From the NCBI GenBank assembly GCA_002391675.1, contig DGFM01000052.1, positions 43,439 through 86,731 on the forward strand: a stretch of 43,293 bases of DNA, given 5' to 3'. The notes below the pieces were generated by a model, which had not been told where the DNA came from, did not search any database, and saw only the letters and a program-made list of their open reading frames with translations. Below, one piece after another: positions 17,133 to 26,400 of the stretch (the first letter of the stretch is position 1; each line of letters begins with the position of its first letter). The position numbers and the translations under genes are program-made. This DNA comes from Cloacimonetes bacterium UBA3900. Its GTDB lineage: Bacteria > Cloacimonadota > Cloacimonadia > Cloacimonadales > Cloacimonadaceae.

Positions 17133-18398
17133 ATGAGCAAACGTATCCTCTATATCAGCTACTTTTACCCGCCCCTGGGCGGCCCGGCGGTGCTGAGAAA
17201 TCTGAAGACGGTCAAATACCTGAGCAAACATGGTTTTAGCGTAGATGTGATCACGCCTTCCGATCGCGAATATCTCTGCCGGGATGAAAGCCTGCAAGTG
17301 CAGCAGCATGAGCGTAAGCTCTTCAGAACACGCTCCCTGGACCCCATGACCGTTATGAGGTCGCTGCGCCGTACAGACAAAAAACAGGCTTCCAAGCTCT
17401 ATATGGAGACGCCTGAGCGGTTTAAAGCCTTTTTCAGAGGCCTGTGGCCCATCGACAACAAGATTGGCTGGCTGCCCTTCCTCATCCAGACCGGTAAGAA
17501 AGCGCTCCGGCAGCGTGATTATGACCTGATCTACATCTCGATGGGGCCATTTTCTGCCGGATTGGGCGCCTATCGTCTTTCCCGGCTGAGCGGTCTGCCC
17601 CTGGTGCTGGATTTGCGGGATTACTGGACGCTGCTCAATGATTATGAGATGCAAAACTTCGCCTGGCAAAAGGCTTTGTCCCGGCATTGGGAAAAGAAGC
17701 TCTACAGGCATGCCAGCCTGATCGCCACTGCTACCCAAGGCATACAGGATGACCTGTGTGAGGCATTTGGAGCGGATTTGAGCGCAAAGTGCATCACCGT
17801 CTACAACGGCTGGGATGAAGAGGATTTCAGCAGCCTGTCGGAGCCGGTCAAGGATGAGGGATTTGTGCTGGCCTATTTTGGCAATATCTACGCCCGCCGG
17901 TCTTTGGCCAAGTTTTACGATGCCATGGCGCGGCTCCGGGATGAAGACCTCCTGCCTCCCAATACTCGCATCAAGCTCTATGGCAACTTCTTCCGGGAAG
18001 TGACGCAGGAGGCGGCGGAGAGCCCGGTGAGCGATCTGATAGAATTTGTGCCGCAACTGGATCACAAAGAGGCAATTATGGCGATGCGAAACTCGCAGGT
18101 GTTGCTGCTGGTGCTCAATAGCAGCGGGCCACGCGGTACGCTGAGCTCCAAGATTTTCGAGTATCTCAGGTGCCAAAACCCAATCCTGGCCATGGTTCCC
18201 GCCCATCATGAAGCTGCCCGGCTGCTCAGACAATGCGGGCACGACTACATCTGCGCCATGGAGTCTCAAGACTCTATCTACCACTGCCTCAAGCGCTTGA
18301 TCAGCGAATATGACCCCGATAAACGCTATGAGGTGCCGCTGAATCTGCAAAGAGAGAGGCAGGTGCAGCATTTGGCCGAGTCTATCGCTCGGCTGTAG
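17133..18398 (+). CDS. GT-B glycosyltransferase (GT4-like)
   Basis: 421 aa, starting 3 nt after the previous glycosyltransferase, so the two form a pair. It starts with a typical GT4 strand and glycine motif (ILYISYFYPPLGGPAVLRN) followed by KYLSKHGFSVDVIT; LVLDLRDYW in the middle is common in this family. The donor half carries AYFGNIYARRSL and KIFEYLRCQNPILAM, the equivalent of the EX7E region. The long antisense frame over this gene is a shadow. Substrates cannot be inferred. Confidence 0.87.
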   Translation: MSKRILYISYFYPPLGGPAVLRNLKTVKYLSKHGFSVDVITPSDREYLCRDESLQVQQHERKLFRTRSLDPMTVMRSLRRTDKKQASKLYMETPERFKAFFRGLWPIDNKIGWLPFLIQTGKKALRQRDYDLIYISMGPFSAGLGAYRLSRLSGLPLVLDLRDYWTLLNDYEMQNFAWQKALSRHWEKKLYRHASLIATATQGIQDDLCEAFGADLSAKCITVYNGWDEEDFSSLSEPVKDEGFVLAYFGNIYARRSLAKFYDAMARLRDEDLLPPNTRIKLYGNFFREVTQEAAESPVSDLIEFVPQLDHKEAIMAMRNSQVLLLVLNSSGPRGTLSSKIFEYLRCQNPILAMVPAHHEAARLLRQCGHDYICAMESQDSIYHCLKRLISEYDPDKRYEVPLNLQRERQVQHLAESIARL

Positions 18399-18434
18399 AA
18401 GCTTTTAGCCATTTCCCACACATAAAATCCAAGC

Positions 18435-18466
18435 CAAAAAAAGCCCGAACGAAAAAGCGCTCGGGC
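18435..18466 (-). terminator. Rho-independent terminator of the serpin gene
   Basis: Minus-strand stem GCCCGA / TCGGGC, extended by an inner CG/CG pair, followed by seven T; 28 nt after the serpin stop. On the plus strand no T run follows, so it is not an efficient terminator for the glycosyltransferases. Confidence 0.85.
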
Positions 18467-18494
18467 GATGTATAAGCTGCTTGTTTCCAAGCTG

Positions 18495-19841
18495 TTATTC
18501 CACTATGGGCGGATCGCTCAACCTTCCCATGAAGAGAATGGTCTGGCTGGGTCTGTGTACGATCATATAGGCAAAAGGATGATCGGCTCTGAAGATGATG
18601 GGCTTTTCTTCGTCAGGCATCGCCATGGCTCGGGTGGCCATGACAACTCCCGTGGCGGCAGCAGCTTCCGTGCCTTCTTCATTGACCTCGATAAAGGCTT
18701 TGTGCAGGATGTCTCTGATATAGAGGCCCGCTTCAGAACGGGGATCACGGATGCCGCTAAAGTCTGCCTTCACTTCGTCGAAAGCATCTTCCATACCCAT
18801 GTGCTTGAGCATTTGGGCCACATCATCAAGCTCCAGTTCCAGAGTGAAGCTGGGCATCCACAATCTCACATCCTGCTTGTCCAAGGTTTTCAGGGCTTCG
18901 TAGAGGATGTCGTTGTTGAGCTTGGGCACCTGGTCGGCAGCGATGGGCAAAAACACCAGCATGGATAGCTCTTCCTCATCGTAAGGGAGCTCAATCACTT
19001 GCATATCAGCCACTTCGGTGTAGGCATATGTGCCTCTGGCATACATCATGTTTACCGGGGTTTCCTTTTCAGGATTGGGGTAGAAGCTCATGATCTCGGT
19101 GCTTTTGGGGTTGAATTGCTTGAGCCAATTGGCTTTGAAGAAGATGGCATTCACCAGTATCATGCCGTGGTTGCTGTCGCGGATATGCTGTTCGTTCACC
19201 AGGTCTTTGATGCGTTTGTTGGTGCGCTCCAAGACCCATTCGTTGATGTAGGCGGCAGTCTCTCGAGCTTTGCCAAAATCCAGCGAATACATCTCGCTGC
19301 TATAGTATTTCTCCAGCAAATCCTGATATTCAGGCAGGAGCAGGTCTTCATACATCTTTGCCTGGAAGGCGCCGTTGGCCACGTGGAGCTGTGCCTTGTC
19401 ACGCTTGCCTATCTCGTTGAGCCTCTTGGACATATCCATGAAAGCAGTGTGCTGAGCCGTCTGATCCGCATCAAAATACAGCGCTTTACGCATCTGCTCT
19501 TCGGTAGCCCTTCTGGCACCTCCATACACCATGCCCAAAGCAGTGTAAATGCTGTAGGGAGAGAAGAATACGTTTTGGTCTTGGTCTGCTTCGGCTACCC
19601 GATTGTAGATATCGAAGGCAAAAGCGTTGCTGCTTTCGGCAAACTTGCCCTCCTCCATGGGCGTGGATTCCGTGTGGGGAAGATCGCCTTCAGCCCCTTC
19701 GCCGGGGACGTCCGGGGTAACGGGAACCTGAGGCTCCAGAGGCCTGGGTGCGTCTGAGGAAGTGTCGTTTTGATCGAAGTTCAACACACAGCCAAAGGCT
19801 ATGAGACTGAACAGGATCAGGGGAATAATCATCTTGCGCAT
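18495..19841 (-). CDS. Serpin-family protease inhibitor, lipoprotein
   Basis: 448 aa. The signal peptide ends in a lipobox (LIAFGC, Cys18), so the protein should be lipid-anchored; a ~45-aa Pro/Glu-rich linker follows, then a full-length serpin domain. Family landmarks: SPYSIYTALGMVYGGA, NAIFFKANW, LPYDEEELSMLVFLP, and the C-terminal HPFAYMIVH ... ILFMGRL. The hinge of the reactive-centre loop is intact (EEGTEAAAATG, about 388-398) with small residues at P12-P9, as in inhibitory serpins. Counting from the hinge puts Arg404 (TRAM) near P1, suggesting a trypsin-like target, though the loop is longer than usual before HPF and the exact bond is uncertain. Single gene with its own promoter and terminator. 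Confidence 0.93.
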   Translation of the reverse strand: MRKMIIPLILFSLIAFGCVLNFDQNDTSSDAPRPLEPQVPVTPDVPGEGAEGDLPHTESTPMEEGKFAESSNAFAFDIYNRVAEADQDQNVFFSPYSIYTALGMVYGGARRATEEQMRKALYFDADQTAQHTAFMDMSKRLNEIGKRDKAQLHVANGAFQAKMYEDLLLPEYQDLLEKYYSSEMYSLDFGKARETAAYINEWVLERTNKRIKDLVNEQHIRDSNHGMILVNAIFFKANWLKQFNPKSTEIMSFYPNPEKETPVNMMYARGTYAYTEVADMQVIELPYDEEELSMLVFLPIAADQVPKLNNDILYEALKTLDKQDVRLWMPSFTLELELDDVAQMLKHMGMEDAFDEVKADFSGIRDPRSEAGLYIRDILHKAFIEVNEEGTEAAAATGVVMATRAMAMPDEEKPIIFRADHPFAYMIVHRPSQTILFMGRLSDPPIVE

Positions 19842-19873
19842 AGAAGTGTTTCTCCTTGTTATTTGTTTTTTGT

Positions 19874-19903
19874 ATACTATTAATAAGGGCGCAAATCAGT
19901 CAA
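19874..19903 (-). promoter_or_regulatory. Candidate promoter of the serpin gene
   Basis: TTGACT (19898-19903) and TAGTAT (19874-19879) on the minus strand with an 18-nt spacer, about 33 nt upstream of the ATG, which follows an AAGGAG site. This is the best-formed -35/-10 pair in the window. Confidence 0.55.
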
Positions 19904-19950
19904 TGATTATTTTGGGACGAGCGCAGCTCGCCTGGTAGCCGGCGCTCGCC

Positions 19951-20013
19951 CGTAGCGCCGCAAAGGTAGCCGGAGGTTGCCAAACCGCCGCAATCAAGCG
20001 CAGCTTGATGTTT
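19951..20013 (-). repeat. Hairpin-rich repeat flanking the island, left copy
   Basis: About 63 bp matching the reverse complement of 30132-30194; the core from GGTAGCCGG to GCTTGATGTTT (about 48 bp) has a single difference. It contains the palindrome ATCAAGC-GCA-GCTTGAT. Its counterpart on the other side of the island is in the opposite orientation. Confidence 0.85.
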
Positions 20014-20060
20014 AAAAAGTCCACGGATGGGGCCAGCAAGCTGGCAAGAGGGAGAGAGGG

Positions 20061-20190
20061 GCGAGCTGCGCTCGCCAGTAGTGAGTAGCGAGTTGTGAGT
20101 TGTGAGCGGCTGCGAAAGTGGTGGGGATGCGGGTAGTTGTGGTGGGGATGGGGCGAGCGGCCGTACAGGTCGCCAAGGGCAAGCGACCAT
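20061..20190. repeat. Hairpin-rich intergenic repeat, module-B relative
   Basis: Begins with GCGAGCTGCGCTCGC, continues through GAGTTGTGAGTTGTGAG and GTGGTGGGGATGCGGG, and ends near GGCCGTACA and a GGTCGC/GCGACC stem. It shares word order and phrases with 2675-2784 and 43107-43173 but is diverged. Confidence 0.5.
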
Positions 20191-20452
20191 ACCTCACAAC
20201 TACCGGTTCCACTGGCTGGCCTCAGGCCCAAACCTGTTGGGCCCCTCCGTTCCGGGCGTCAGTAAAAGTATCAGATTGTAGATGGGAATGAGCAGAAACC
20301 AGCCGCTCAACAAGTGAATATGAGCCAAGAAAACTCTTGACTTTTATCAGCAGTGTAGAAACAATGCCGCGAGTCGATCAACTGAACAGAGATGTGAGTA
20401 GGGGGGATCATAGATGCCCTCAAAGAAGCGGAAGGATAACGTTTGGAATTTG

Positions 20453-20473
20453 CGCCAACATTAGAGACTCAAC
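20453..20473 (+). promoter_or_regulatory. Shared 21-bp upstream motif, copy 1
   Basis: CGCCAACATT, then A, then GAGACTCAAC, 19 nt before the RhuM start. The same 21 bp with one base changed is at 21652-21672, directly before the PIN-like gene. Possible operator, leader element or recombination scar. Confidence 0.65.
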
Positions 20474-20492
20474 ACATGAAAAAGGAGAGTAA

Positions 20493-21596
20493 ATGAAAGA
20501 TAAAAAAGGCATTCAGATTAGAAACAGTACAACTGACTTCATCGTGTTCACAAAACAAGCGGGTGAAGACGGAATAGAGGTTAGGGTACATGATGAGAAT
20601 ATATGGCTTACTCAAAAAGGTATGGCAGAATTGTTTGACTGCTCTACGGACAATATAAGCCTGCATTTGAAAAACATTTTTGCATCTGGGGAATTACAAG
20701 AGGATTCAGTTACCGAGGAATCCTCGGCAACTGCTTCGGATGGGAAAAGGTATAAAATGAAGTTTTACAACTTGGACGCCATTATTTCTGTGGGTTATCG
20801 AGTGAATTCAATTAGGGCCACTCAATTTCGCCAATGGGCCACAAAAGTATTGAGAACTTTTACGATCCAGGGATATGTTTTAGATAAACAGCGTTTAGAA
20901 AACGGTCAAATATTTGATGAAGCTTACTTTGAGCATTTGCTTGATGAGATCAGAGAAATCAGAGCAAGTGAAAGAAGATTCTATCAAAAAATTACGGATA
21001 TTTACTCTACGGCGGTAGATTATTCGCCGACAGCAAAAACATCGCAAGATTTTTTTGCTGCTGTTCAAAACAAGCTTCATTACGCAATACATCATCACAC
21101 TGCTGCAGAACTGATCTATCAGCGGGCAGACCATAAAAAAGAGCATATGGGACTTACTACCTGGAAGAATGCACCTAATGGGAAAATCGTGAAAGCCGAC
21201 GTCAGTATTGCCAAAAACTACCTTTCTAAAGCGGAAATAAAAGAATTGAATCAGATTGTCACGATGTATTTGGATTATGCTGAAAGACAGGCGAAGCGTA
21301 GAATTCCTATGACTATGGAAGACTGGGCAAAACGCTTGGATGTTTTTCTGGAATTCAATGAAGAAGATATTTTGAAAGATAAAGGAAGAGTTTCTGCTGC
21401 GATTGCAAAGAGTTTTGCTGAAAGCGAATTTGAAAAATATAGAGTGATCCAGGATGGCTTATACCGAAGTGATTTTGATAAATTAGTCCAGAATGCAGAA
21501 GCAATTCCCTCTTCAACAGGCAAGATAGAACGACAAGATACTTCTGTTTCGGAAGATATTATTATGGTCGACAAGCCACCCACAAGGCAGTGCTAA
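20493..21596 (+). CDS. RhuM-family (virulence RhuM) protein
   Basis: 367 aa, ATG behind AAAGGAGAG. The N-terminal ~130 residues contain a DNA-binding-like region (IWLTQKGMAELFDCSTDNIS) followed by YNLDAIISVGYRVNS and RATQFRQWATKVLR, the recognisable core of the RhuM family. A helical middle section follows and a C-terminal part with KAEIKELNQIVTMYLDYAE. RhuM was named from a Salmonella pathogenicity island; the family is scattered on mobile and defence islands and its biochemical role is not established. The gene is AT-rich compared with the flanks, which fits horizontal transfer. It shares an upstream 21-bp motif with the next gene. Confidence 0.9.
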   Translation: MKDKKGIQIRNSTTDFIVFTKQAGEDGIEVRVHDENIWLTQKGMAELFDCSTDNISLHLKNIFASGELQEDSVTEESSATASDGKRYKMKFYNLDAIISVGYRVNSIRATQFRQWATKVLRTFTIQGYVLDKQRLENGQIFDEAYFEHLLDEIREIRASERRFYQKITDIYSTAVDYSPTAKTSQDFFAAVQNKLHYAIHHHTAAELIYQRADHKKEHMGLTTWKNAPNGKIVKADVSIAKNYLSKAEIKELNQIVTMYLDYAERQAKRRIPMTMEDWAKRLDVFLEFNEEDILKDKGRVSAAIAKSFAESEFEKYRVIQDGLYRSDFDKLVQNAEAIPSSTGKIERQDTSVSEDIIMVDKPPTRQC

Positions 21597-21651
21597 GTAT
21601 TAATCAAGATGATAAAATGTCAAGAGTAAAAACGGGGATATAATGAAGCTA

Positions 21652-21672
21652 CGCCAACATTTGAGACTCAAC
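21652..21672 (+). promoter_or_regulatory. Shared 21-bp upstream motif, copy 2
   Basis: CGCCAACATT, then T, then GAGACTCAAC; 20 of 21 bases equal 20453-20473. It ends right at the GGAGG ribosome binding site of the PIN-like gene. A TATAAT lies 9 nt before it, without a good -35. Confidence 0.65.
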
Positions 21673-21682
21673 GGAGGTAACA

Positions 21683-23104
21683 TTGATCAGAGTATACCTT
21701 GATTGGAATGTAGTCAGTAATCTTCATTCCTCCCATGAGAGCGTTAAAGCACTGCATGATTTTCTAAAAGATGAAAAAAGCAGGATCTGTATTCCATATT
21801 CTGAAGCTCATTTAAGGGATATTAAGCGAGGTGCAAAAAAGTCCATCGGCTTGGAGTCTAGCAGGTTGGATTACCTATCTGGTATTTCCAATAACAACTA
21901 TATGTCATACGATTTATCTGCAAATACCGTTAAGCCATACAGTGTCCACCCCCAAGAAGCTTACGCAGAAGTTGGAGAAAACATATTTGACAATTTGGAT
22001 TTCATAGCCGTATTGGAAGAAATTGATGATGATTCCGACTTACAGATAGGCAAGATGATTCGAGATTTCTTGGCAAGTATCCCAAACCCACACCTAAATC
22101 AAGAAATACAGGTACCGGATCATCCGTATTTTCATAGACTTGCACAGTCCATATCCAAGGCACCGTCCTATCTGGACTTTATACAAGAAGTCTCTGAATT
22201 TGCAAAAACATCATTTACAAATCCAGAAAGTTATAAAGAGTATAGAGAATCAACGCGAACCGGTTTAGCGATTCGGCCCCACCTGTTATCTTCTACTAAT
22301 AAACCTATTGAAAGTATTGAGAATGAGGTTCGCAGACTATCTGGTGAAGGCAAGTTCGCTTTCAAGGATGTAATTGGGCAAATGATGAAAGACAATCCTC
22401 GGTTTCAGCCACCCATGGCCGATTTTTATTTTTATTACATCGTCCTTGAATTTATGGGCTATCATTCGGACAAAATTAACGATAAGAATAAACCCGATAA
22501 TATGTTCACCGACATTCAACACGCTTTTTATGGTGCTCATTGTGACTATTTCGTCACTCAAGATAAAAAGGCATTGGCAAAAGCCGCTCAAGTTTATCAA
22601 GTGATGGAGGTGACTACGAAGGCATTGACGGTAGACGGTTTCATTGATGATATAAAGGGTTGTTATCCAATTAGACCAACATTCCAATCTGTTGTGAGTT
22701 CGGTATCTGAAACAATAAGATCTCAAGAGTGTTTACTGAACCATGTTACCCCTCAAGACGGTGAAATCATCCAAGCTTGCGCATTCAAGACAAGTACGAT
22801 GATAATGAATTACTTCAATTACTTAGAATGCCTGGAGCTAAAGGATGTTATAGCTGTGTCTCTCTTGCATATAGATACCAATCTATCTAAGTTTATATTC
22901 TTCGATGAGATAAAGAAGATAGTGGCTGAGTTCCACGCAATGCTGGGACTTGATTGCGCTGGAAATGGCGAAATAACTCAGGAAGAGTTGGATGATCTAT
23001 CATCATTTAAGCGACAATGGATTATGGAATCATGTCTCTTTTCCCTGGCTTTTAGTAAAGAGCGTAATGGTGTTATAGGTATTCTAATGAGCGCGAACTG
23101 TTGA
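21683..23104 (+). CDS. Large PIN-like domain protein, putative RNase
   Basis: 473 aa from a TTG start, chosen because a strong GGAGG site lies 5 nt upstream and the PIN motif begins at once. First strand and acidic residue: VYLDWNVVSNL (Asp7, Asn9). Second acidic region: IPYSEAHLRDI (Glu41, Asp46). The closing PIN signature comes far downstream, FTDIQHAFYGAHCDYFVTQDKKAL (Asp277, Thr292, Asp294). So an insertion of about 200 residues splits the fold, and another ~170 residues follow it. PIN domains are metal-dependent nucleases, often toxins or defence effectors. It sits between RhuM and the large ATPase gene. Assignment is by motif only; activity is inferred. Confidence 0.72.
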   Translation: MIRVYLDWNVVSNLHSSHESVKALHDFLKDEKSRICIPYSEAHLRDIKRGAKKSIGLESSRLDYLSGISNNNYMSYDLSANTVKPYSVHPQEAYAEVGENIFDNLDFIAVLEEIDDDSDLQIGKMIRDFLASIPNPHLNQEIQVPDHPYFHRLAQSISKAPSYLDFIQEVSEFAKTSFTNPESYKEYRESTRTGLAIRPHLLSSTNKPIESIENEVRRLSGEGKFAFKDVIGQMMKDNPRFQPPMADFYFYYIVLEFMGYHSDKINDKNKPDNMFTDIQHAFYGAHCDYFVTQDKKALAKAAQVYQVMEVTTKALTVDGFIDDIKGCYPIRPTFQSVVSSVSETIRSQECLLNHVTPQDGEIIQACAFKTSTMIMNYFNYLECLELKDVIAVSLLHIDTNLSKFIFFDEIKKIVAEFHAMLGLDCAGNGEITQEELDDLSSFKRQWIMESCLFSLAFSKERNGVIGILMSANC

Positions 23105-23433
23105 GTTCCTATTGTTGGTGCAAGTTCCTAACACTGTTTTGTCAGGACGTTCAAAGCTTCTCACAAATGGTAGTAACCAAGTTGTCGAGGAAATGCTTGG
23201 TCTAAGGAAAAGTACTCACTTATAACCAACCAAATAACAACTTACACAGCCAACTGAGTTAGCTTGCATAGGTTATAATGTCAATACGGATGCATAAAAT
23301 CCTTTGACAAGAAGACGAGGATTAGAGAAGGTGCGTTCGGGGTAGTGGATACGCCCTGTGTGCATTATTGGGGCCTCCAGTATGTCCTCGGAAATGCACC
23401 GGTAACTATATCTGAAAAGCAGTTAGGAGAAAA
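23105..23433. other. 329-bp gap between the PIN-like gene and the large ATPase gene
   Basis: I see no gene. A TATAAT near 23274 lacks a matching -35, and a TTGACA near 23304 lacks a good -10, so a separate promoter for the large gene is possible but not shown. The ribosome binding site AGGAG lies at the right end. Confidence 0.45.
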
Positions 23434-26400
23434 ATGGGTAACAAGATCGAAGCGTATATTCAAGAATATATGAAAGTCACAGAGAAGCAATTGATTGAAA
23501 GACCCCAGCACATTGCTCGTGATTTCAATATTGAATCCAGTATGACACGTGATTATGCTGGAAGACAACTGTTAGAACTTATTCAAAATGCAGACGACGC
23601 TGCGGTTTCTGCAGTAAAAAAGCATATGTTAATCTTAATAGACGAAGAGAAACTTATTGTGGCAAATAACGGAGAGCCCTTTACAAAGGAAGGCTTCGAT
23701 TCTCTTTTTTTTAGTCATCTAAGCCCCAAAATACACGATGAATCAATTGGACATAAAGGCTTGGGATTTCGCGCAGTTCTAAGTTGGGCTCACGAAATCA
23801 CAATTTATAGTAGTGGCATTACTGTCCGGTTTTCAGAAGAAATAGCACAAGAGTTTTGGGACAGAATAAAGACCCATAATGGGTTAGAGGATAGGGTCTT
23901 GAGGAGCACTAATAAGGATATAGGTGAATGTCCTATTGCAATGCTAAGCATACCTCAAATAGTTGCAGAGCCAAGGCCTGGACTCCCTGATTATGATACG
24001 GTAATAGAGCTTACCTTAAGACCAGATATCTTAGATGAAGTAGAAGCGCAATTAGAAGAAATAATGCAACCTGAAGCTTTGTTGTTTTTCAATCAGTTAG
24101 ACCAGGTTAAGATCGTGAACCATGGATCCGAGACAATTATCACGAGAAAAATCGAGAATACACCAGCTGGCAAGAAGTCAACTGTTAGTATAAAGAAGCC
24201 CGACTGCAAAGAACCAACAGTAAAAACCTGGCATCTTTTGGAACATCAATGGGTAACCAGGGTAAACCAACAAACGAACAAAGATCATATCATAATGGCA
24301 TACAACGAAGAGCTTGATGACGATGTAAACAGTTTGTACTCTTATTATCCCACCAATGTGGAATTTACAGCACCATTCATCGTCCATGCCAGCTTTGATG
24401 TAACATCAGACCGTAAAGGATTATCGGATGGGAGTAGTAAAAACAAGGATATCTTTAGGGAATTAGCTGGTTTTATATGTCGATCTGCAGAAAAGCTTGC
24501 TTCCGATGGCCACTATGATCCGGGTTTTGCACTGAGATTCTTAGGAATAGACAAAAATGGCTGCGATTCTATTGCATACAGAATGGGCTTTTTCGAAGCC
24601 CTACAAAAACACTTGAGTAGCTGCAAGATTATACCTACTGTAAATGATGAATTTATTAGCTTTGATGATGGCCCCAAGGTACTTCCTAAGCATATATGCT
24701 CCTACTTCTCCGGGAATGATGTTTGGGACCTTGTAAACGGAGACCACATAAAATCGTTTAAGGTCTTAATGCAATTGGTGGATAGGCAAGAGGTTGTCTA
24801 CAATATTGATAAGCTATGTAGCATGATCCATCAACGTGCCAGGAAGTTACCCGCACGTTCCCTTGTTTATTTATATCTGCATCTTGCCGAAAAATACGAG
24901 AAGGAGCTTTTTAAGCTGTCATATTGTGACCCGATAATGTTGAATATTGACGGCGAATATATCGATCCCAAAAGCCAAGTATTCTTTTCTTTGGATAACA
25001 AGGTCATCTATGATATACCAAATGACCTTGCGATCGACTTTCTTGATGAAGCAGTTTCTCAAGAGCTTGCGGAGGGGGGAAATTTAGAAAAGATGGAAAA
25101 TGCTTTTGGCGTTCACCATTACTCATTCAATGAGATCGCCAATATACTTATTAGTAATTACAATGAAAAGGACAATGTTGAAGATATCAAGGCAATGCAT
25201 AGAGCACTTTTTCAGGTTTATTCAGTTGCTACAGCAAGTAAGGAAGACACCGATGGTGTTGAAACTGGGAATGTGAGGCTAATATCCAAAAACGGTAGCA
25301 TAGTTACTGCCAACGAGGTTTACTTTGGAGAGGGATATGATAACAGGCTAACAGAAACCATCTATAGAGATCTACCTCACAAGATACTTGGCGCTCCAGA
25401 GATGATAGGGCTTCAAAAAGAAGGCAAGCAAGAGCTGATTAAATACCTCGCCTGGCTAGGAGTTGAGAAGTATCCTAGACTCAAAGAGGATTACACCAAT
25501 AAAATAAATTACGGGGATAATGCTAAACGTAAAGAGGCACTTGAGTTTATAAAGCACATCGTATTGAATTATAATTACAAAGAGTATAAAATAGGTGAGT
25601 ACAGCTTTCGGGATTATAGCGAGTTTAATGAGAAACAGGGACTAAAAGATTGGGGGCATATATACAAGTTCACAACTGTTGATGAATTAGAGGCCATACT
25701 AAAGGATATCAAGGTCGAAACGCTCATGGAATGGATATTAGCTGATAAAAAGCTAAGAAAAATGCTTAGTGAAGACCATGATACTGGAGGATCACTGAGG
25801 GTAATGATTGGGAATAACAGGAACTTCAGAGATATCGATACACGCGGCTTGAGATCTTACATAAGATGGAAAATGGCAAATTCACCTCTCTTGACAGATC
25901 CAGTTAACCCTGAGAAAAAGTTAACACCAAACCAATGCTGCATAGCAAAAACAATGCGTCCCGAATACTACCCATACTTAGTTCAACCGAAAGTCGACAC
26001 TGAAAGACTGATGGATAGTCTTAAAATTACAGGGGCAGATATTGATAAGCTGCTAATCGATATCGGTGTACATGAGAGTATTAAAACACTCAGCACCGAA
26101 GCATTGTATAAGATCTTGGGCAGCCTGCCAGAAAGCGATCCGGAAGGTAAAAAGGCGAGGTCTATCTATCATGAGATTTTAAACTATGATGAACGATTGC
26201 TGGATGAAGAAGATGAAACCTACAGGAAATTCAAGGAGAGTGGCAAGGTTTTGTGCCGAGTAGGTCCAAAAACTGAATATGTCAGCGTTAAAGATGCATA
26301 CTATCTTGTCAACAGGCACAGTCAGGATATTCAGTCTAAGTTCAAGCTGATTGATCTGGAATATAAAAGAGGCAGGGAGAAAGTATCTAAGCTGTTTTGC

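Larger units (their letters stand above)
19842..20492. other. 651-bp gene-free interval, left flank of the AT-rich island
   Basis: Holds the serpin promoter, then a dense run of small palindromes from about 19920 to 20190, including ATCAAGC-GCA-GCTTGAT (19993-20009), GCCAGC-AA-GCTGGC (20032-20045), GCGAGC-TGC-GCTCGC (20061-20075), and a GGTCGC...GCGACC pair near 20166-20186. A perfect 7-bp stem GGCCCAA/TTGGGCC lies at 20225-20243 without a T run. Base composition turns AT-rich after about 20250. Short frames on the minus strand encode nothing recognisable and are repeat translations. Confidence 0.6.

Noticed and set aside
17061..18371. 436-aa open frame antisense to the second glycosyltransferase
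   Set aside because: Shadow of a GC-rich gene; the sense frame has clear GT-B motifs and the antisense protein has none.
19896..20231. Minus-strand 111-aa frame, and a similar peptide (IKLRLIAAVWQPPAT) from 30049-30294
   Set aside because: The shared peptide is the translation of the inverted repeat pair, which is made of palindromes; outside the repeat the frames differ.
20225..20243. GGCCCAA/TTGGGCC hairpin as a terminator
   Set aside because: No T run follows on either strand and no gene ends next to it.
23303..23309. TTGACA in the gap before the large ATPase gene as its promoter
   Set aside because: No acceptable -10 at 16-18 nt and 125 nt from the start; kept only as a possibility in the gap entry.
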